Positions 34,982-43,912 of a DNA stretch of 64,000 nt are shown here, piece by piece (position 1 is the first letter of the stretch; each line of letters begins with the position of its first letter). Origin of the DNA: Candidatus Baltobacteraceae bacterium (GTDB lineage: Bacteria; Vulcanimicrobiota; Vulcanimicrobiia; Vulcanimicrobiales; Vulcanimicrobiaceae). Where the stretch lies: the NCBI GenBank assembly GCA_036488875.1, contig DASXGW010000005.1, positions 1-64,000 on the forward strand, given 5' to 3'. The position numbers and the translations under genes are program-made. Below the pieces are notes generated by a model that made no database searches, was not told where the DNA came from, and was given only the letters and a program-made list of their open reading frames with translations.

Positions 34982-36673
34982 TTGCTACCAGCGCTACGTC
35001 GATTCGGCCGCTTCACGGCCACCGCCATTCTTGCTTTGATTCTGCCCGCGTGTCACGGCTCGGCATCCGTCCTGCCGACTGCTGCCCCGTCGCACGGCGT
35101 CGCCGATAGATCGACCGGAGTCGTGGCATTCGTGATCTCGGACTACTTTCCGAAATCCGACACAAGACGGGCGCACTACTTTCCGAAAGAGACGCTGTCA
35201 CTTCTCATTCGGATTGGAGATCGCGAAAGCCGCGTCCACCTGTCGCCGTTGTCGCCGCAATGTCAGATTAGTGCGACGCACATAAAATGCGTCGTAAAGG
35301 TGAACGCCGCTCAAGGCCGCACGGCGTTTACGGTCACCGCCTTGGATTATGGCGGCCAGCCTCTGGCCGCCGCGACCGGCACCGCAAACATCGGAGCGCA
35401 GACGAATATTCCGCTGACGCTTCGCGGCATTGCGGCGCGGGCCACCGTGTCGCTGAAATCCACGGCGGTGCTCGGGAAGCCCTCGAACCTCGGCCTATCG
35501 ATTAACGCGTACGACGTGGACGGCGGCCTCATCGTCGGTAACGCTCCCTTCGATAAACCGCTTCAGTTAAAGAACTCCGACAAGTCCGGCGTCTTTCGTT
35601 TGAGCGATGCGACGGTTTGGGGACCCCAGAGCACCGTCGCGCTTCGATATAACGGGGGCCTCGCAAACACGAACGTTAGCATCAAGCCGCCGGACCCGAC
35701 ACAAGCCGTCGTGCCGGTATACCCTCAGCTCGCAGTCAAAACGTACCACGTCGGAAAGAGTACATTCAGCGGTTCGTTTCTCATACCCGGAAGCTTGACC
35801 GTGGGAACGAAAGGCGACATGGCGGTTGCGTACTATCACGGCTTCGCCACGGTTTCGCCGGCCGGACGCGTAACGCATCATTCGTCACACTTGCCCATAG
35901 CCTCGCTCGCCGCAGGCCCGGACGGCGCGTACTGGATGGGTCGGTCGAAATGCGACTTTCCGTCGAGCGACTGCAAAGTGACGTACGTGTCGCGCTTCGA
36001 CGGAACGTACAGCGACGTTTCCGTATCGGCCGCTGTGACGTCGATCGTCCGGGGTCCGGACGAAAAACTCTGGGCTCTTGCCGGCAGTCCAGAGACGGTG
36101 TTTGCGATCGACGCGGCAGGCACCGTCCAAACGTACGCCGTCCCCGATACGATCAGCCTACGAACGAGCAATGTCGTGGCGCCTGCCGACGGCAACGTTT
36201 GGTTTTACGACCGGGGCGGCAGCATCGGCAATAGTTCCGACCGCTTCGTCGTCGTTGCTCCGGATGGACGAATGACGCCGATCGACGTTCGCGGATCCGA
36301 TCCAGGAGCTCTCGCTTTATCTCCCGACAAAAAGACGATTTGGGTTCCCGAGAGTTTTTACGGCGGAATCGGGAAGATGGAAGTCGCGACGCGCAAATTT
36401 CAGACAATCCCCAACGTACCGATTCAATTTAGCGGCAACGTCATTCCGGCGGCCGCGAGCGCTGTCGGCCTGTGGGTGGAAGTTCAGCGGCCACGCTACA
36501 CACTGCCGTATGAAGTATTTCTCGGCTTTGTGCGACCTGACGGCTCCGTCGCTTATGTTGGAGTGCCCACCTCCAAAGAGGTGTCCGAGATTACATCGTT
36601 ATGCTTCGCGGCCGATGGAAGGCTGTGGTTCGCCACCGACACGGCAGTCGGCACCATTTCTTTAGGAAAGTAG
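34982..36673 (+). CDS. beta-propeller (NHL/Vgb-like) lipoprotein, copy 1
   Basis: The 563-aa protein starts at TTG 34982, 6 bases after AGGAG, with a lipoprotein signal ending in ILPAC. An N-terminal beta region (about 45-260) is followed by propeller-like blades with AAGPDGAYWMG, VRGPDEKLWAL, VAPADGNVWFYD and FAADGRLWFAT, as in streptogramin-lyase-like proteins. Enzymatic activity is not implied; surface binding or sensing is as likely. The next gene is a paralogue two bases after its stop. Confidence 0.8.
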   Translation: MLPALRRFGRFTATAILALILPACHGSASVLPTAAPSHGVADRSTGVVAFVISDYFPKSDTRRAHYFPKETLSLLIRIGDRESRVHLSPLSPQCQISATHIKCVVKVNAAQGRTAFTVTALDYGGQPLAAATGTANIGAQTNIPLTLRGIAARATVSLKSTAVLGKPSNLGLSINAYDVDGGLIVGNAPFDKPLQLKNSDKSGVFRLSDATVWGPQSTVALRYNGGLANTNVSIKPPDPTQAVVPVYPQLAVKTYHVGKSTFSGSFLIPGSLTVGTKGDMAVAYYHGFATVSPAGRVTHHSSHLPIASLAAGPDGAYWMGRSKCDFPSSDCKVTYVSRFDGTYSDVSVSAAVTSIVRGPDEKLWALAGSPETVFAIDAAGTVQTYAVPDTISLRTSNVVAPADGNVWFYDRGGSIGNSSDRFVVVAPDGRMTPIDVRGSDPGALALSPDKKTIWVPESFYGGIGKMEVATRKFQTIPNVPIQFSGNVIPAAASAVGLWVEVQRPRYTLPYEVFLGFVRPDGSVAYVGVPTSKEVSEITSLCFAADGRLWFATDTAVGTISLGK

Positions 36674-36674
36674 T

Positions 36675-38303
36675 ATGATACGCCGTTTTGCGTTTGTTTT
36701 AGCCTCGCTTGCACTGATTTCGTGCGGGTCGAAAGCCGTCCCGGCCGCGCCCGAGCAACCGTTCGGCGCGAGCCTACTGACGCCGCGCGGAAGCGCAACG
36801 GCGTCGTTATCGTTTCCGATTCCGTCGAGCGATGCGACCAATGGGTTTATTCCGAGCGAAACGGCGGCCGTCGAGGTGTCGATCCACGGCGTCTCCGCAT
36901 ACCAATCCGGAGCAGTTGAGGGTACAACCACGTTTTCGGCCACGTTTCCCGTTCCGTCCGGAACGGATCAGTTCGACATCTACTTGGTCGATCTCGTCGG
37001 CCACGAGCTGGCCCATGCCGGCACCACGCAAAGCATGCCGGCAGGAAAGACGACGAAATTGCGTGCGGTCTTTCACGGCGTCGTGAATCAGGTTCAGGCC
37101 AATCTCGACCTCAATCCACCGGTGGGCACGAACAAGACCGTGCCGTTCACAATCACGGCGAAGGACGCCGCCGGCGACACCATTTCCGGACCGGTACCCT
37201 ACGATAAGCCCCTCTACGTGTCTCAGAAAACCATCAGTGCAGAGGTGAAGCTCGAAGGATCTCGATTCGTGAGCCCGGGCGATACGCTGCACGTCGCCTA
37301 CAACGGGCGGCTAATGACGGCACCGGTCGACATTGCGTTTTCCGCGCCGACCAGCAGCGGATCGTACGGAACTCGTCCGCTTTCGTTTCTGGCTCAGGCT
37401 TACACAACGTTTAGCGTGAAGGGATACATTCAAGACATTGCCGTCGCGCCCGACCACGTGCTTTGGTTCGGCGCTTGCGGAGGCAATTCGGACGGCTGCG
37501 AAATCGGCAACGTCGATACCGCCGGCCGCGTACATAAGGTCGCAAGGGTTCACTACGTGCAGAACCTTATCGTTGGACCGGACCGCAACGTTTGGTTCAC
37601 CGAAGGTGAGAACATACGTGGCGAAAAGGGACCGACCGTCGGGAGAGTGACTCCGAGCGGCCAGGTGACGCAATACCTCATTCGCCCCACGGGCATACAT
37701 AGGGCGTTTGGAACGTACGCGATAACGACTGGTCCCGACGGCAATATTTGGTTTACGGAGTTCAACGCCGTCGACCGTATAACGACCAAAGGCAAGATAA
37801 CCTCATTTCCGACTACTGCCGAGCTTCGGACGACCTCCATGGTTGCGGGAAGCGACGGAAAGATCTACTTTGACGTTTGGGAATGGTCTGTCGGGTCGTG
37901 CGATATGAAAGGTCACATCAGCTTTTACGGCAGCGAAAAGCAGCCGTTAGGCGCACCGCTGGTGTGGAACGACGGCGAGCTTTTGGTTGCTCGGGGGCCG
38001 TGGGTGCTTACCGAAGCGGGATCGATTCATCATCTCCGGCTTCAAGACGCTTCCATTATGACCAGCGGCCCAAGCGGGACGGTCGTCGGCGCCGGGGTTG
38101 CGCAGGGAAGCGGCCTCTACGGGATTCAAGTTTCGAAATTAGCGCGCGCGACGCTGAAAGGAAAAACGTACCCGGAGATTTCGGCGTATAATGCCAACGA
38201 AGCGCTCACGAACGTCGTTGCCGATACCAACGGCTATTTTTGGGCCGCGAGCAGAACCGTCACCGAGAACGGCGCCATCGTTCGCTTCCGGTACGATCCG
38301 TAG
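36675..38303 (+). CDS. beta-propeller (NHL/Vgb-like) lipoprotein, copy 2
   Basis: The 542-aa protein starts MIRRFAFVLASLALISCGSK, a lipoprotein signal, just after the TAG of copy 1. The same layout follows: beta region (about 40-230) then blades with VGPDRNVWFTE, TGPDGNIWFTE, and VADTNGYFWAA, closer to the Vgb repeat than copy 1. The shared PYDKPL motif (PFDKPLQLKN versus PYDKPLYVSQ) shows that the N-terminal regions are also homologous. Function unknown; a pair of surface proteins made together. Confidence 0.82.
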   Translation: MIRRFAFVLASLALISCGSKAVPAAPEQPFGASLLTPRGSATASLSFPIPSSDATNGFIPSETAAVEVSIHGVSAYQSGAVEGTTTFSATFPVPSGTDQFDIYLVDLVGHELAHAGTTQSMPAGKTTKLRAVFHGVVNQVQANLDLNPPVGTNKTVPFTITAKDAAGDTISGPVPYDKPLYVSQKTISAEVKLEGSRFVSPGDTLHVAYNGRLMTAPVDIAFSAPTSSGSYGTRPLSFLAQAYTTFSVKGYIQDIAVAPDHVLWFGACGGNSDGCEIGNVDTAGRVHKVARVHYVQNLIVGPDRNVWFTEGENIRGEKGPTVGRVTPSGQVTQYLIRPTGIHRAFGTYAITTGPDGNIWFTEFNAVDRITTKGKITSFPTTAELRTTSMVAGSDGKIYFDVWEWSVGSCDMKGHISFYGSEKQPLGAPLVWNDGELLVARGPWVLTEAGSIHHLRLQDASIMTSGPSGTVVGAGVAQGSGLYGIQVSKLARATLKGKTYPEISAYNANEALTNVVADTNGYFWAASRTVTENGAIVRFRYDP

Positions 38304-38388
38304 GAGCTGGTACGGACGCTTCCCCGTGGAGCGACCAACGAAACGATATCCATGTTGAATCTGCGCATGCTTTGGGAAAATTCGGGCT

Positions 38389-38883
38389 ATGAGATTAGCG
38401 GTTATCAGCACGCTCGCCTTCGCCCTCGCTACGAGCATCCCGGCGTGGTCGGCAGTCAGTTCCGACGACGCGTCGTTCGTCCAAACGGCGCAGCACGACG
38501 CGCTCGGCCAGTATGCTCTTGCGTCGCTCGCGCGAGGTAAAGCGCAGAGCCCCGCCGCGAAAACCCTCGCGGTTCAGATCGCCACCAACGCCACGCAAGC
38601 GAACGATTTCATCAGGGAGTACGCAAAGACGCACGCCGTCACGTTAGACAATCAGCCCAGCACCCGCGCCGACAACCAATACAGCAACATTTCGTCGGAC
38701 AAGGGACCGCAGTTCGATAAAGAGTTCGGCAACGCCATCTACATCGATTCGAATATCTCGCTCGACGCCTATCAGGACGAGGCGGCTCACGGAAGCGATC
38801 CGGCTTTGCGCGCCTTCGCGAAGAAGCAGCTCGCTGCGTACGAGCAGTTCTCGAAGACCGCACAGAAGCTCTCGCCGCAGTAG
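38389..38883 (+). CDS. exported DUF4142 (ferritin-like fold) protein
   Basis: The 164-aa protein has a signal peptide (RLAVISTLAFALATSIPAWS) and a helical domain beginning DDASFVQTAQHDALGQYALASLA, typical of DUF4142. These domains are four-helix bundles found in envelope proteins of stress-exposed bacteria; function is not known. Upstream gap 38304-38388 shows no clear promoter. It precedes an ECF sigma gene and may belong to its regulon, which I cannot show. Confidence 0.88.
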   Translation: MRLAVISTLAFALATSIPAWSAVSSDDASFVQTAQHDALGQYALASLARGKAQSPAAKTLAVQIATNATQANDFIREYAKTHAVTLDNQPSTRADNQYSNISSDKGPQFDKEFGNAIYIDSNISLDAYQDEAAHGSDPALRAFAKKQLAAYEQFSKTAQKLSPQ

Positions 38884-38974
38884 GTAACCCTTCGTATCGA
38901 CCCTCGCCCGGGGCGGCGCTCATCCGAGCGACCGCCTCAAGGCGTTCCTTTAGGATGGTCGAACGCAGCGCGAA

Positions 38975-39526
38975 ATGGTCGACTCGGGCGGAACCGGTGA
39001 AGAACCGCTTGCGGACGGCTTTGCCGCGCACGAGCCGTGGGCGTTCGAGGAAGCCTATCGCCGTTACGGCCATCTGCTCTACTCGACGGCGTACAACGTC
39101 CTCGGGAACGCCGACGACGCCGCGGACTGCGTGCACGACGCATTGGCGCGCGTTTGGCGCTCGCGTAACGCCTACTCGCGCGCGCGAGGCGCGCTGCGCA
39201 GCTTTCTTACCGTCTGCGTCCGCAACGAAGCGATTTCCCGGCGCCGCGCTCAATCGCGCCGGCTTCGCCTGGCCGATCGATTGGCGGCCGAACCCGTCGA
39301 ACACGCCGAATTACAAGCCGGCGATCCGATCGAGCGCGACCGGCTGCGAACCGCGATGACGCAGCTTTCCGACGACCAGCGCTTACCGCTGCAGCTGGCG
39401 TACTACGAAGGCAAAACGCACACGGAGATCGCGCAGGAGCTGCAGATCCCGCTGGGCACGATCAAGAGTCGCATCGCCATCGGCTTACGCAAGCTCTCGG
39501 CGGCGCTTGGAGGTGCGCGCGAATGA
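38975..39526 (+). CDS. ECF-type RNA polymerase sigma factor
   Basis: The 183-aa protein has sigma region 2 (FEEAYRRYGHLLYSTAYNVLGNADDAADCVHDALARVW) and region 4 (LSDDQRLPLQLAYYEGKTHTEIAQELQIPLGTIKSRI). The order and spacing are those of an ECF factor. Its last bases overlap the anti-sigma start as ATGA, so the two are made together. It may direct its own operon and the neighbouring envelope genes. Confidence 0.94.
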   Translation: MVDSGGTGEEPLADGFAAHEPWAFEEAYRRYGHLLYSTAYNVLGNADDAADCVHDALARVWRSRNAYSRARGALRSFLTVCVRNEAISRRRAQSRRLRLADRLAAEPVEHAELQAGDPIERDRLRTAMTQLSDDQRLPLQLAYYEGKTHTEIAQELQIPLGTIKSRIAIGLRKLSAALGGARE

Positions 39527-40167
39527 GCGAGTTCGAACACCTCGACGAAGCGGCGGATCTCTACGCGATCGGCGCACTCGAGGACGCGCAACGCGAAGCG
39601 ATCGACCGGCACGTCGCGCGCTGCGACGAATGCGCGCGCATCCTCGCGGCGGCGGAGGATCGCGTTGCCGTGCTGGCCGCAGCCGAGGCGCAGCATGCGC
39701 CGCCCCCGCAGCTCGAGCGCCGCGTCGTTTCGCTGGTGCGACGTGAGCCCTCGCGGCTGCGCGCGTTGATTCCGGCAATCGCTGCCGCCCTCATCGTCGG
39801 CCTATTACCTTCGGCCTACTTCTGGCAACAGAACCAAGCCATGCACGCTGCAATGGTCGCCGAGAGCGACGCGATGAACCGCCTCGCGTTAATGCCGCAT
39901 CGCTCCGCAGCCTTCACGCAAATGAGCAGCGGCTCGGCTGCTAAGGTCATGTACGCGCCCGACGGATCGTGGTACGTCGTTTTCGTGCGCGGCGCGTCCA
40001 AAGCGCTCTCGGTTGCTTGGATGCACGACGGTCAGCGCACCATGCTGGGCACCGCAACTCCTCATGGCCAAGTTGCCATGCTCTACCTTCCGAGGAGCCA
40101 TCGCATGGACCAATTGGCCTTAATGGACGGAGAACGCGTCGTTGCCGAGGCACAGCTCGCCTACTAG
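39523..40167 (+). CDS. membrane anti-sigma factor (zinc-finger, RskA-like)
   Basis: The 214-aa protein has a cytoplasmic anti-sigma domain with the zinc motif H-x3-C-x2-C in HVARCDECAR (about 29-37), one TM segment near 87-103, and an extracytoplasmic domain resembling the RskA C-terminal domain (MYAPDGSWYVVFVRGASKALSVAW). It should hold the ECF sigma inactive until proteolysis. It overlaps the sigma gene by 4 bases. Confidence 0.9.
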   Translation: MSEFEHLDEAADLYAIGALEDAQREAIDRHVARCDECARILAAAEDRVAVLAAAEAQHAPPPQLERRVVSLVRREPSRLRALIPAIAAALIVGLLPSAYFWQQNQAMHAAMVAESDAMNRLALMPHRSAAFTQMSSGSAAKVMYAPDGSWYVVFVRGASKALSVAWMHDGQRTMLGTATPHGQVAMLYLPRSHRMDQLALMDGERVVAEAQLAY

Positions 40168-40183
40168 TCTAATCACCGAACTT

Positions 40184-41608
40184 ATGAAACGCTGGGTTTG
40201 TGCATTGGCGGCGTGCGCGGCAGTGTCCGCGCCGGCGGAGGCGCAACGGCCCAACTCGCCCAGCTCGCCCACCCCGCCGGCGTTCACGAGCGCGATGGCC
40301 GCGTGGATCGATCGGCTGGGCAAGTTTGAAATCCAGTCCCAACGCACGCCCGGCCTCGCGATCGGCGTTGCCGAGGAAGGGCGCATCGTCTACGCGCGCG
40401 GCTTCGGCTCGGCAAACGTTTCCGCCAACGTTCCCTTCGGTCCGGACACGGAATCGTACGTCGGCGGCGTTTCGATGCAGTTCGTCGCGGCCGCTTTGTT
40501 GATGCTCGAACAAGACGGCAAACTCAAACTCGGCGACAAGATCGTCAAATACTTGCCCGATTTCACGGTTGCCGGCGATGCCACCATCGCTCAGCTGCTC
40601 GCGCAGACGTCCGGTCTTCCGGACTACACGCGAGCGCGCGGCATCAATCTCGACCCGACGCACGAGACGAAAATCTCCGATCTGCTGGCTGCGGTCAACA
40701 AACTCAGTCCTTCGGCCGCGCCGGGATCGGCGTATGCGCCGAACGACCTCAACTACATCGTCGCCGCGACGATCGTCGAACGCGTCAGCGGCGTTCCGAT
40801 CTCGGATTTCTTGCAGCAGCGAATTTTCTTGCCGCTCGTGATGAACCATACGTTCTTGGCGGGAGATAGCGGGATCGCCGACTCTCACGCCGCCGGTTAC
40901 ACGTACTCGCCCGACGGCAAGTTCGTTCCCGTGCGTTCGTGGGATCGCACTTGGCTATACGGCGGCCGCAGCGTCGTCTCGACGATCTACGACTTGGCGA
41001 AGTGGGATATCGAGATGCCGATTCTGCTGCGCGTCGACGCCGTGCGCGCGATGTTTAGCCCAGGCAACGTTCCCGGACAGACGCAGTACGGCATGGGCTG
41101 GGTAATCGACCGCCGCGGCGGTAAGCTTTTTACGTGGTACGACGGCGAGATCGCCGGCTATCGGTCGATGAACGCGCTGCTGCCCGACGATCACATCGCC
41201 GTTATCGTCCTGACCAACGCCGATTCGTTCAAAGGCGGCCACATCGCCGACCCGCGTGCGATCGCGGCGCGCATTCTCGACCAAATCGATCCGCCGACGC
41301 GCGCGCAGCTCGATAACGCCGTCGTCTCGCGGGCAAGGGAATGGCTGGCGCGTTTAGCCCAAAGGCAAATCGATCGCACGCAGCTCACGGCGGATTTCAG
41401 CGCCTACCTGACCGACTCGCTGATAGCGCGCGAAAATTTCGCCGCGCTCGGAAGGCTGCAATCGATCGTGCCGATCGCGAGCTCGACCGATTCCACCGGC
41501 GACACGACGTACGAGTTTCTCGTCCGATACCCGCACGACGTGCAATATCATTACAAGTTCGGGATTACCAAAGACAACAAAATCGACCTCATAGAGCTCG
41601 CGGCCTAA
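40184..41608 (+). CDS. exported beta-lactamase-fold protein that lacks the catalytic residues
   Basis: The 474-aa protein has a signal peptide (KRWVCALAACAAVSAPAEA) and the class C / serine-hydrolase fold (LAIGVAEEGRIVYARGFG). The nucleophile motif, normally S-x-x-K before QF, reads GGVSMQF: Ser is Gly and Lys is Met. The Y-x-N motif is disturbed (YAPNDLNY) and the H-x-G motif reads YDGEIAGYRS. I infer a pseudoenzyme, perhaps a peptidoglycan or antibiotic sensor. It starts 16 bases after the anti-sigma gene, so it is probably in that operon. Confidence 0.83.
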   Translation: MKRWVCALAACAAVSAPAEAQRPNSPSSPTPPAFTSAMAAWIDRLGKFEIQSQRTPGLAIGVAEEGRIVYARGFGSANVSANVPFGPDTESYVGGVSMQFVAAALLMLEQDGKLKLGDKIVKYLPDFTVAGDATIAQLLAQTSGLPDYTRARGINLDPTHETKISDLLAAVNKLSPSAAPGSAYAPNDLNYIVAATIVERVSGVPISDFLQQRIFLPLVMNHTFLAGDSGIADSHAAGYTYSPDGKFVPVRSWDRTWLYGGRSVVSTIYDLAKWDIEMPILLRVDAVRAMFSPGNVPGQTQYGMGWVIDRRGGKLFTWYDGEIAGYRSMNALLPDDHIAVIVLTNADSFKGGHIADPRAIAARILDQIDPPTRAQLDNAVVSRAREWLARLAQRQIDRTQLTADFSAYLTDSLIARENFAALGRLQSIVPIASSTDSTGDTTYEFLVRYPHDVQYHYKFGITKDNKIDLIELAA

Positions 41609-41673
41609 CAATAGGAAAGATGAGCTGCTTCTAAGCAACCGGCGACTCGGATCGATTTTTTATCTAGGTTGGT

Positions 41674-41946
41674 TTAGTCGTCGCCTTCGGCGATTCGGCG
41701 GCCAGTAGCTTCGACGACTTTTCCTAGCATCGTTACGGATTCCGCACGCGTCGCGTTGCTGAACATGTAACGTAGACGCTCGTCCGCGTCCTCTACGATC
41801 AACACCGCTCTACGCCCCGAGCGAATAGACGTTATCAGCGAGTTTAAATACGCTTCGTCTTCTGGGGCGAGCATCGAGTCTGCGCCGTCACGAGGCGGAT
41901 CCAGCAACCGCTTAAGGACGGCGTCGATGTCGCGAGGTATTTCCAC
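41674..41946 (-). CDS. 90-aa hypothetical protein
   Basis: Start GTG 41946 follows GGAGG by 5 bases, which makes this a likely gene. The acidic protein begins MEIPRDIDAVLKRLLDPPRD and later reads RAVLIVEDADERLRYMFSNA. It has no TM segment or signal. No family is recognised. It lies 62 bases downstream of the NUDIX gene on the same strand. Gap 41609-41673 holds a T-run (ATTTTTTAT) but no clear hairpin. Confidence 0.55.
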   Translation of the reverse strand: MEIPRDIDAVLKRLLDPPRDGADSMLAPEDEAYLNSLITSIRSGRRAVLIVEDADERLRYMFSNATRAESVTMLGKVVEATGRRIAEGDD

Positions 41947-42008
41947 GACTTCCTCCAAGACCGATTCCCCGCGCCTGTAGGTACTACAGACCGGTGGTAA
42001 CCCGTAAA

Positions 42009-42569
42009 CTACATATCGACCGAAGCCCCTCGCGATTTCACCTGATTGCTTTCCGTCCACGCAAGGGCTAGAACGGTCTTCATATCGGCGATTTCCCCTT
42101 GGGCAACCAAGCGCCAAGCCGCATCCCGCGTGAACGTCGCAACCTCGATACGCTCGTCGTCATCGAGCATCTGTTCGCCCGCCGCCAGCTCGTGCGCAAC
42201 GAAGAAATGCATAATTTCGGTGCAGAAGCCGGGCGTCGCGTAGAGCGACCCGAGCGGGCGCATGCGCCCGGCCCGGTAGCCGGTCTCCTCCGCGAGCTCG
42301 CGAGCCGCCCCGGCCGCCGGCTCCTCGCCGAGCTCGGCCGTGCCGGCCGGCAGCTCCCACAGGGCCTTCGAGACGGCGTGACGGTACTGGCGCACCAGGA
42401 CCACTTCGTCTGGGCTGGGCATCGCGAGCACCGTAAACGAGCCGGGATGTTCGACGACGTCGATTCGGTGCTCGGCGCCGTCGGGATAGCGAATTCTGTC
42501 GATGCGGACGTTAAAAACGCGCCCTTCGAAAACGCGCTCGCTGCGCAGCACTTCGGGTCTCTCGTCCAT
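42009..42569 (-). CDS. NUDIX hydrolase, ADP-ribose pyrophosphatase-like
   Basis: The 186-aa protein has the NUDIX box GTAELGEEPAAGAARELAEETGYRAG, complete with the REL-x-EE core, and the upstream WELPAGT of ADP-ribose pyrophosphatases. It likely cleaves ADP-ribose or related nucleotide sugars. ATG 42569. Divergent from a small membrane protein gene. Confidence 0.92.
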   Translation of the reverse strand: MDERPEVLRSERVFEGRVFNVRIDRIRYPDGAEHRIDVVEHPGSFTVLAMPSPDEVVLVRQYRHAVSKALWELPAGTAELGEEPAAGAARELAEETGYRAGRMRPLGSLYATPGFCTEIMHFFVAHELAAGEQMLDDDERIEVATFTRDAAWRLVAQGEIADMKTVLALAWTESNQVKSRGASVDM

Positions 42570-42613
42570 CGGCGCAGTGTTGGCGGGAGCGCTGCGTCTC
42601 GCCTCGTACTTCG

Positions 42614-42826
42614 ATGACGATGCGGCAACAGCGCTCGTCGGTATTGGTGGAGATCGGATGGCTCGCGTATTTCTTCGCGATTTTCGTCGCGTTGGTGTAC
42701 GCGGCGGTCCTCTTCGTGGTGCCGCATCACTTCAACGACAAGGTCGCGATTACGCTAGCCGGCTTGATCGCCGGCGTCGTCATGATTGCGACCCGCGCGT
42801 GGGTAACCGCGCGCAAGACGCGGTAA
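42614..42826 (+). CDS. small two-TM membrane protein, unknown
   Basis: The 70-aa protein MTMRQQRSSVLVEIGWLAYF has TM segments at about 12-35 and 44-60 and a basic end. ATG 42620 is an equally possible start. It is 3 bases upstream of the rRNA methyltransferase gene, so the two are co-transcribed. No family recognised. Confidence 0.65.
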   Translation: MTMRQQRSSVLVEIGWLAYFFAIFVALVYAAVLFVVPHHFNDKVAITLAGLIAGVVMIATRAWVTARKTR

Positions 42827-42829
42827 TTC

Positions 42830-43621
42830 GTGCCCGTACGGCTAGGCGTTCACGCCGATCGCTTGACTGCGGTACGCGCGCTGCTCGCCGCCAAACGACG
42901 CCGCCAGAGCGGGCGGTTTACGTTCGAGGGCTCGACCCTGCTGCGCGAAGCGCACGCCAACGGCTTTCCCATCGAAGCGATCTACGCTACGCAGGAAGCT
43001 TACGACTCCGAGCCGCTCGTGGCGCAACTCGAAGCCGCGGGAACCGCGACGTTCGTCGTCGAGCCGCGCAGCGCGCAGAAGATTTCCGATCTCGAAACGC
43101 CGCCGGGAATCGTCGCGGTGAGCCCGATGAAATTTGCAACGCTCGACGAGATCTTCGGTGACGACGGCGTCGTGCTGATCTTGGCCGATCTCAACGATCC
43201 CGGCAACACCGGAACGCTGCTGCGCACGGCCGACGCGTTCGCCTGCCGCGGAGCGGTCGCCGGGACGAGCGGCACCGACCCGTACCATCCGAAGGTCGTG
43301 CGCGCGGCCATGGGGGCGATCTTCCGCCTGCGGGTCGCCGTGGCAGAACCCGCCGACGTCGCCCGTGCGGCCAAAGCGGGGCGGTACGAGTTAGCCGGCC
43401 TCGCGGCCCAGGGCGAGCCCTTCGGCGCCTCGGCGCTCCCCGCGCGCCTGGCGCTGGGGGTCGGCAACGAACGCCACGGTCTGGGCCGCTGGGAGGCAAT
43501 CCTGGACCGCCGCCTGGCCATTCCGATACGAAGTGAAGCCGAGAGCCTCAACGCTGCCGTAGCCGGGTCAATCGGCCTGTATGAAGCGGTTAAGCTACGC
43601 GGGGGTCCCCTTGCTCGTTGA
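42830..43621 (+). CDS. SpoU/TrmH-family RNA 2'-O-methyltransferase
   Basis: The 263-aa protein has an N-terminal substrate-binding part (FTFEGSTLLREA) and the SpoU domain motifs: ADLNDPGNTGTLLRTADAF (motif 1), LGVGNERHGLG (motif 2) and IPIRSEAESLNAAVAGSIGLYE (motif 3). The knot-forming fold methylates a ribose in rRNA or tRNA; the exact site is not readable. GTG start at 42830. Just before the pheS region, where TrmH-type genes are often found. Confidence 0.93.
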   Translation: MPVRLGVHADRLTAVRALLAAKRRRQSGRFTFEGSTLLREAHANGFPIEAIYATQEAYDSEPLVAQLEAAGTATFVVEPRSAQKISDLETPPGIVAVSPMKFATLDEIFGDDGVVLILADLNDPGNTGTLLRTADAFACRGAVAGTSGTDPYHPKVVRAAMGAIFRLRVAVAEPADVARAAKAGRYELAGLAAQGEPFGASALPARLALGVGNERHGLGRWEAILDRRLAIPIRSEAESLNAAVAGSIGLYEAVKLRGGPLAR

Positions 43622-43693
43622 GGCCTTCAATTGGGGCTGTCAAGACAGTGTCCAGAGGCCAAAAAGTCAAGACTACCGGCGCTAAAAGTCGCA

Positions 43694-43702
43694 TGTTATA
43701 CT
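43694..43702 (+). promoter_or_regulatory. extended -10 promoter upstream of the YqzL-like gene
   Basis: TG at 43694 then TATACT at 43697-43702 matches an extended -10 element. No good -35 is visible. It lies 48 bases before the ATG at 43751 and can drive the YqzL-like gene and pheST. Gap 43622-43931 otherwise holds that small gene and one strong hairpin. Confidence 0.55.
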
Positions 43703-43750
43703 CGCAGCATTCCGCGATAGGGTCCACCCCTGTAAGGAGACCGAGCGCAC

Positions 43751-43849
43751 ATGACCTCCAACCTCTTCTGGAAGCTTTTCGCCCAGACGGGCTCAATCGA
43801 CGCCTACCTCGCCTACAGACATCTACACCCAGCGCCAAGCCCGACCTGA
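43751..43849 (+). CDS. yqzL: YqzL-like small protein, 32 aa
   Basis: ATG 43751 follows AAGGAG. The peptide MTSNLFWKLFAQTGSIDAYL ends with AYRHLHPAPSPT. The W-K-x-F-x-Q-T-G-x-I/V-x-x-Y-L core is that of the YqzL family, tiny proteins of unknown role known from Firmicutes, where the gene lies near recO and the glycyl-tRNA synthetase genes. Here it lies between an extended -10 promoter and pheST. With only two Phe codons it is not a convincing Phe leader peptide. Confidence 0.75.
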   Translation: MTSNLFWKLFAQTGSIDAYLAYRHLHPAPSPT

Positions 43850-43880
43850 GCACGCGGAGAAAATCTAAACTCGTTTAGGA

Positions 43881-43912
43881 GACGCCCGGTAGAGTAGAGA
43901 ATACCGGGCGTC
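43881..43912 (+). other. strong hairpin between the YqzL-like gene and pheS
   Basis: GACGCCCGGTA pairs perfectly with TACCGGGCGTC around a 10-base loop. Only TC-TTC-type pyrimidines follow, not a full T-run. It may end part of the YqzL transcripts or control pheS access. pheS itself has no clear Shine-Dalgarno in front of ATG 43932. Confidence 0.6.

Noticed and set aside
42080-42730. 216-codon frame overlapping the NUDIX gene on the same strand
   Set aside because: The NUDIX box lies in the other frame; this one is Arg/Pro/Ser-rich shadow sequence.
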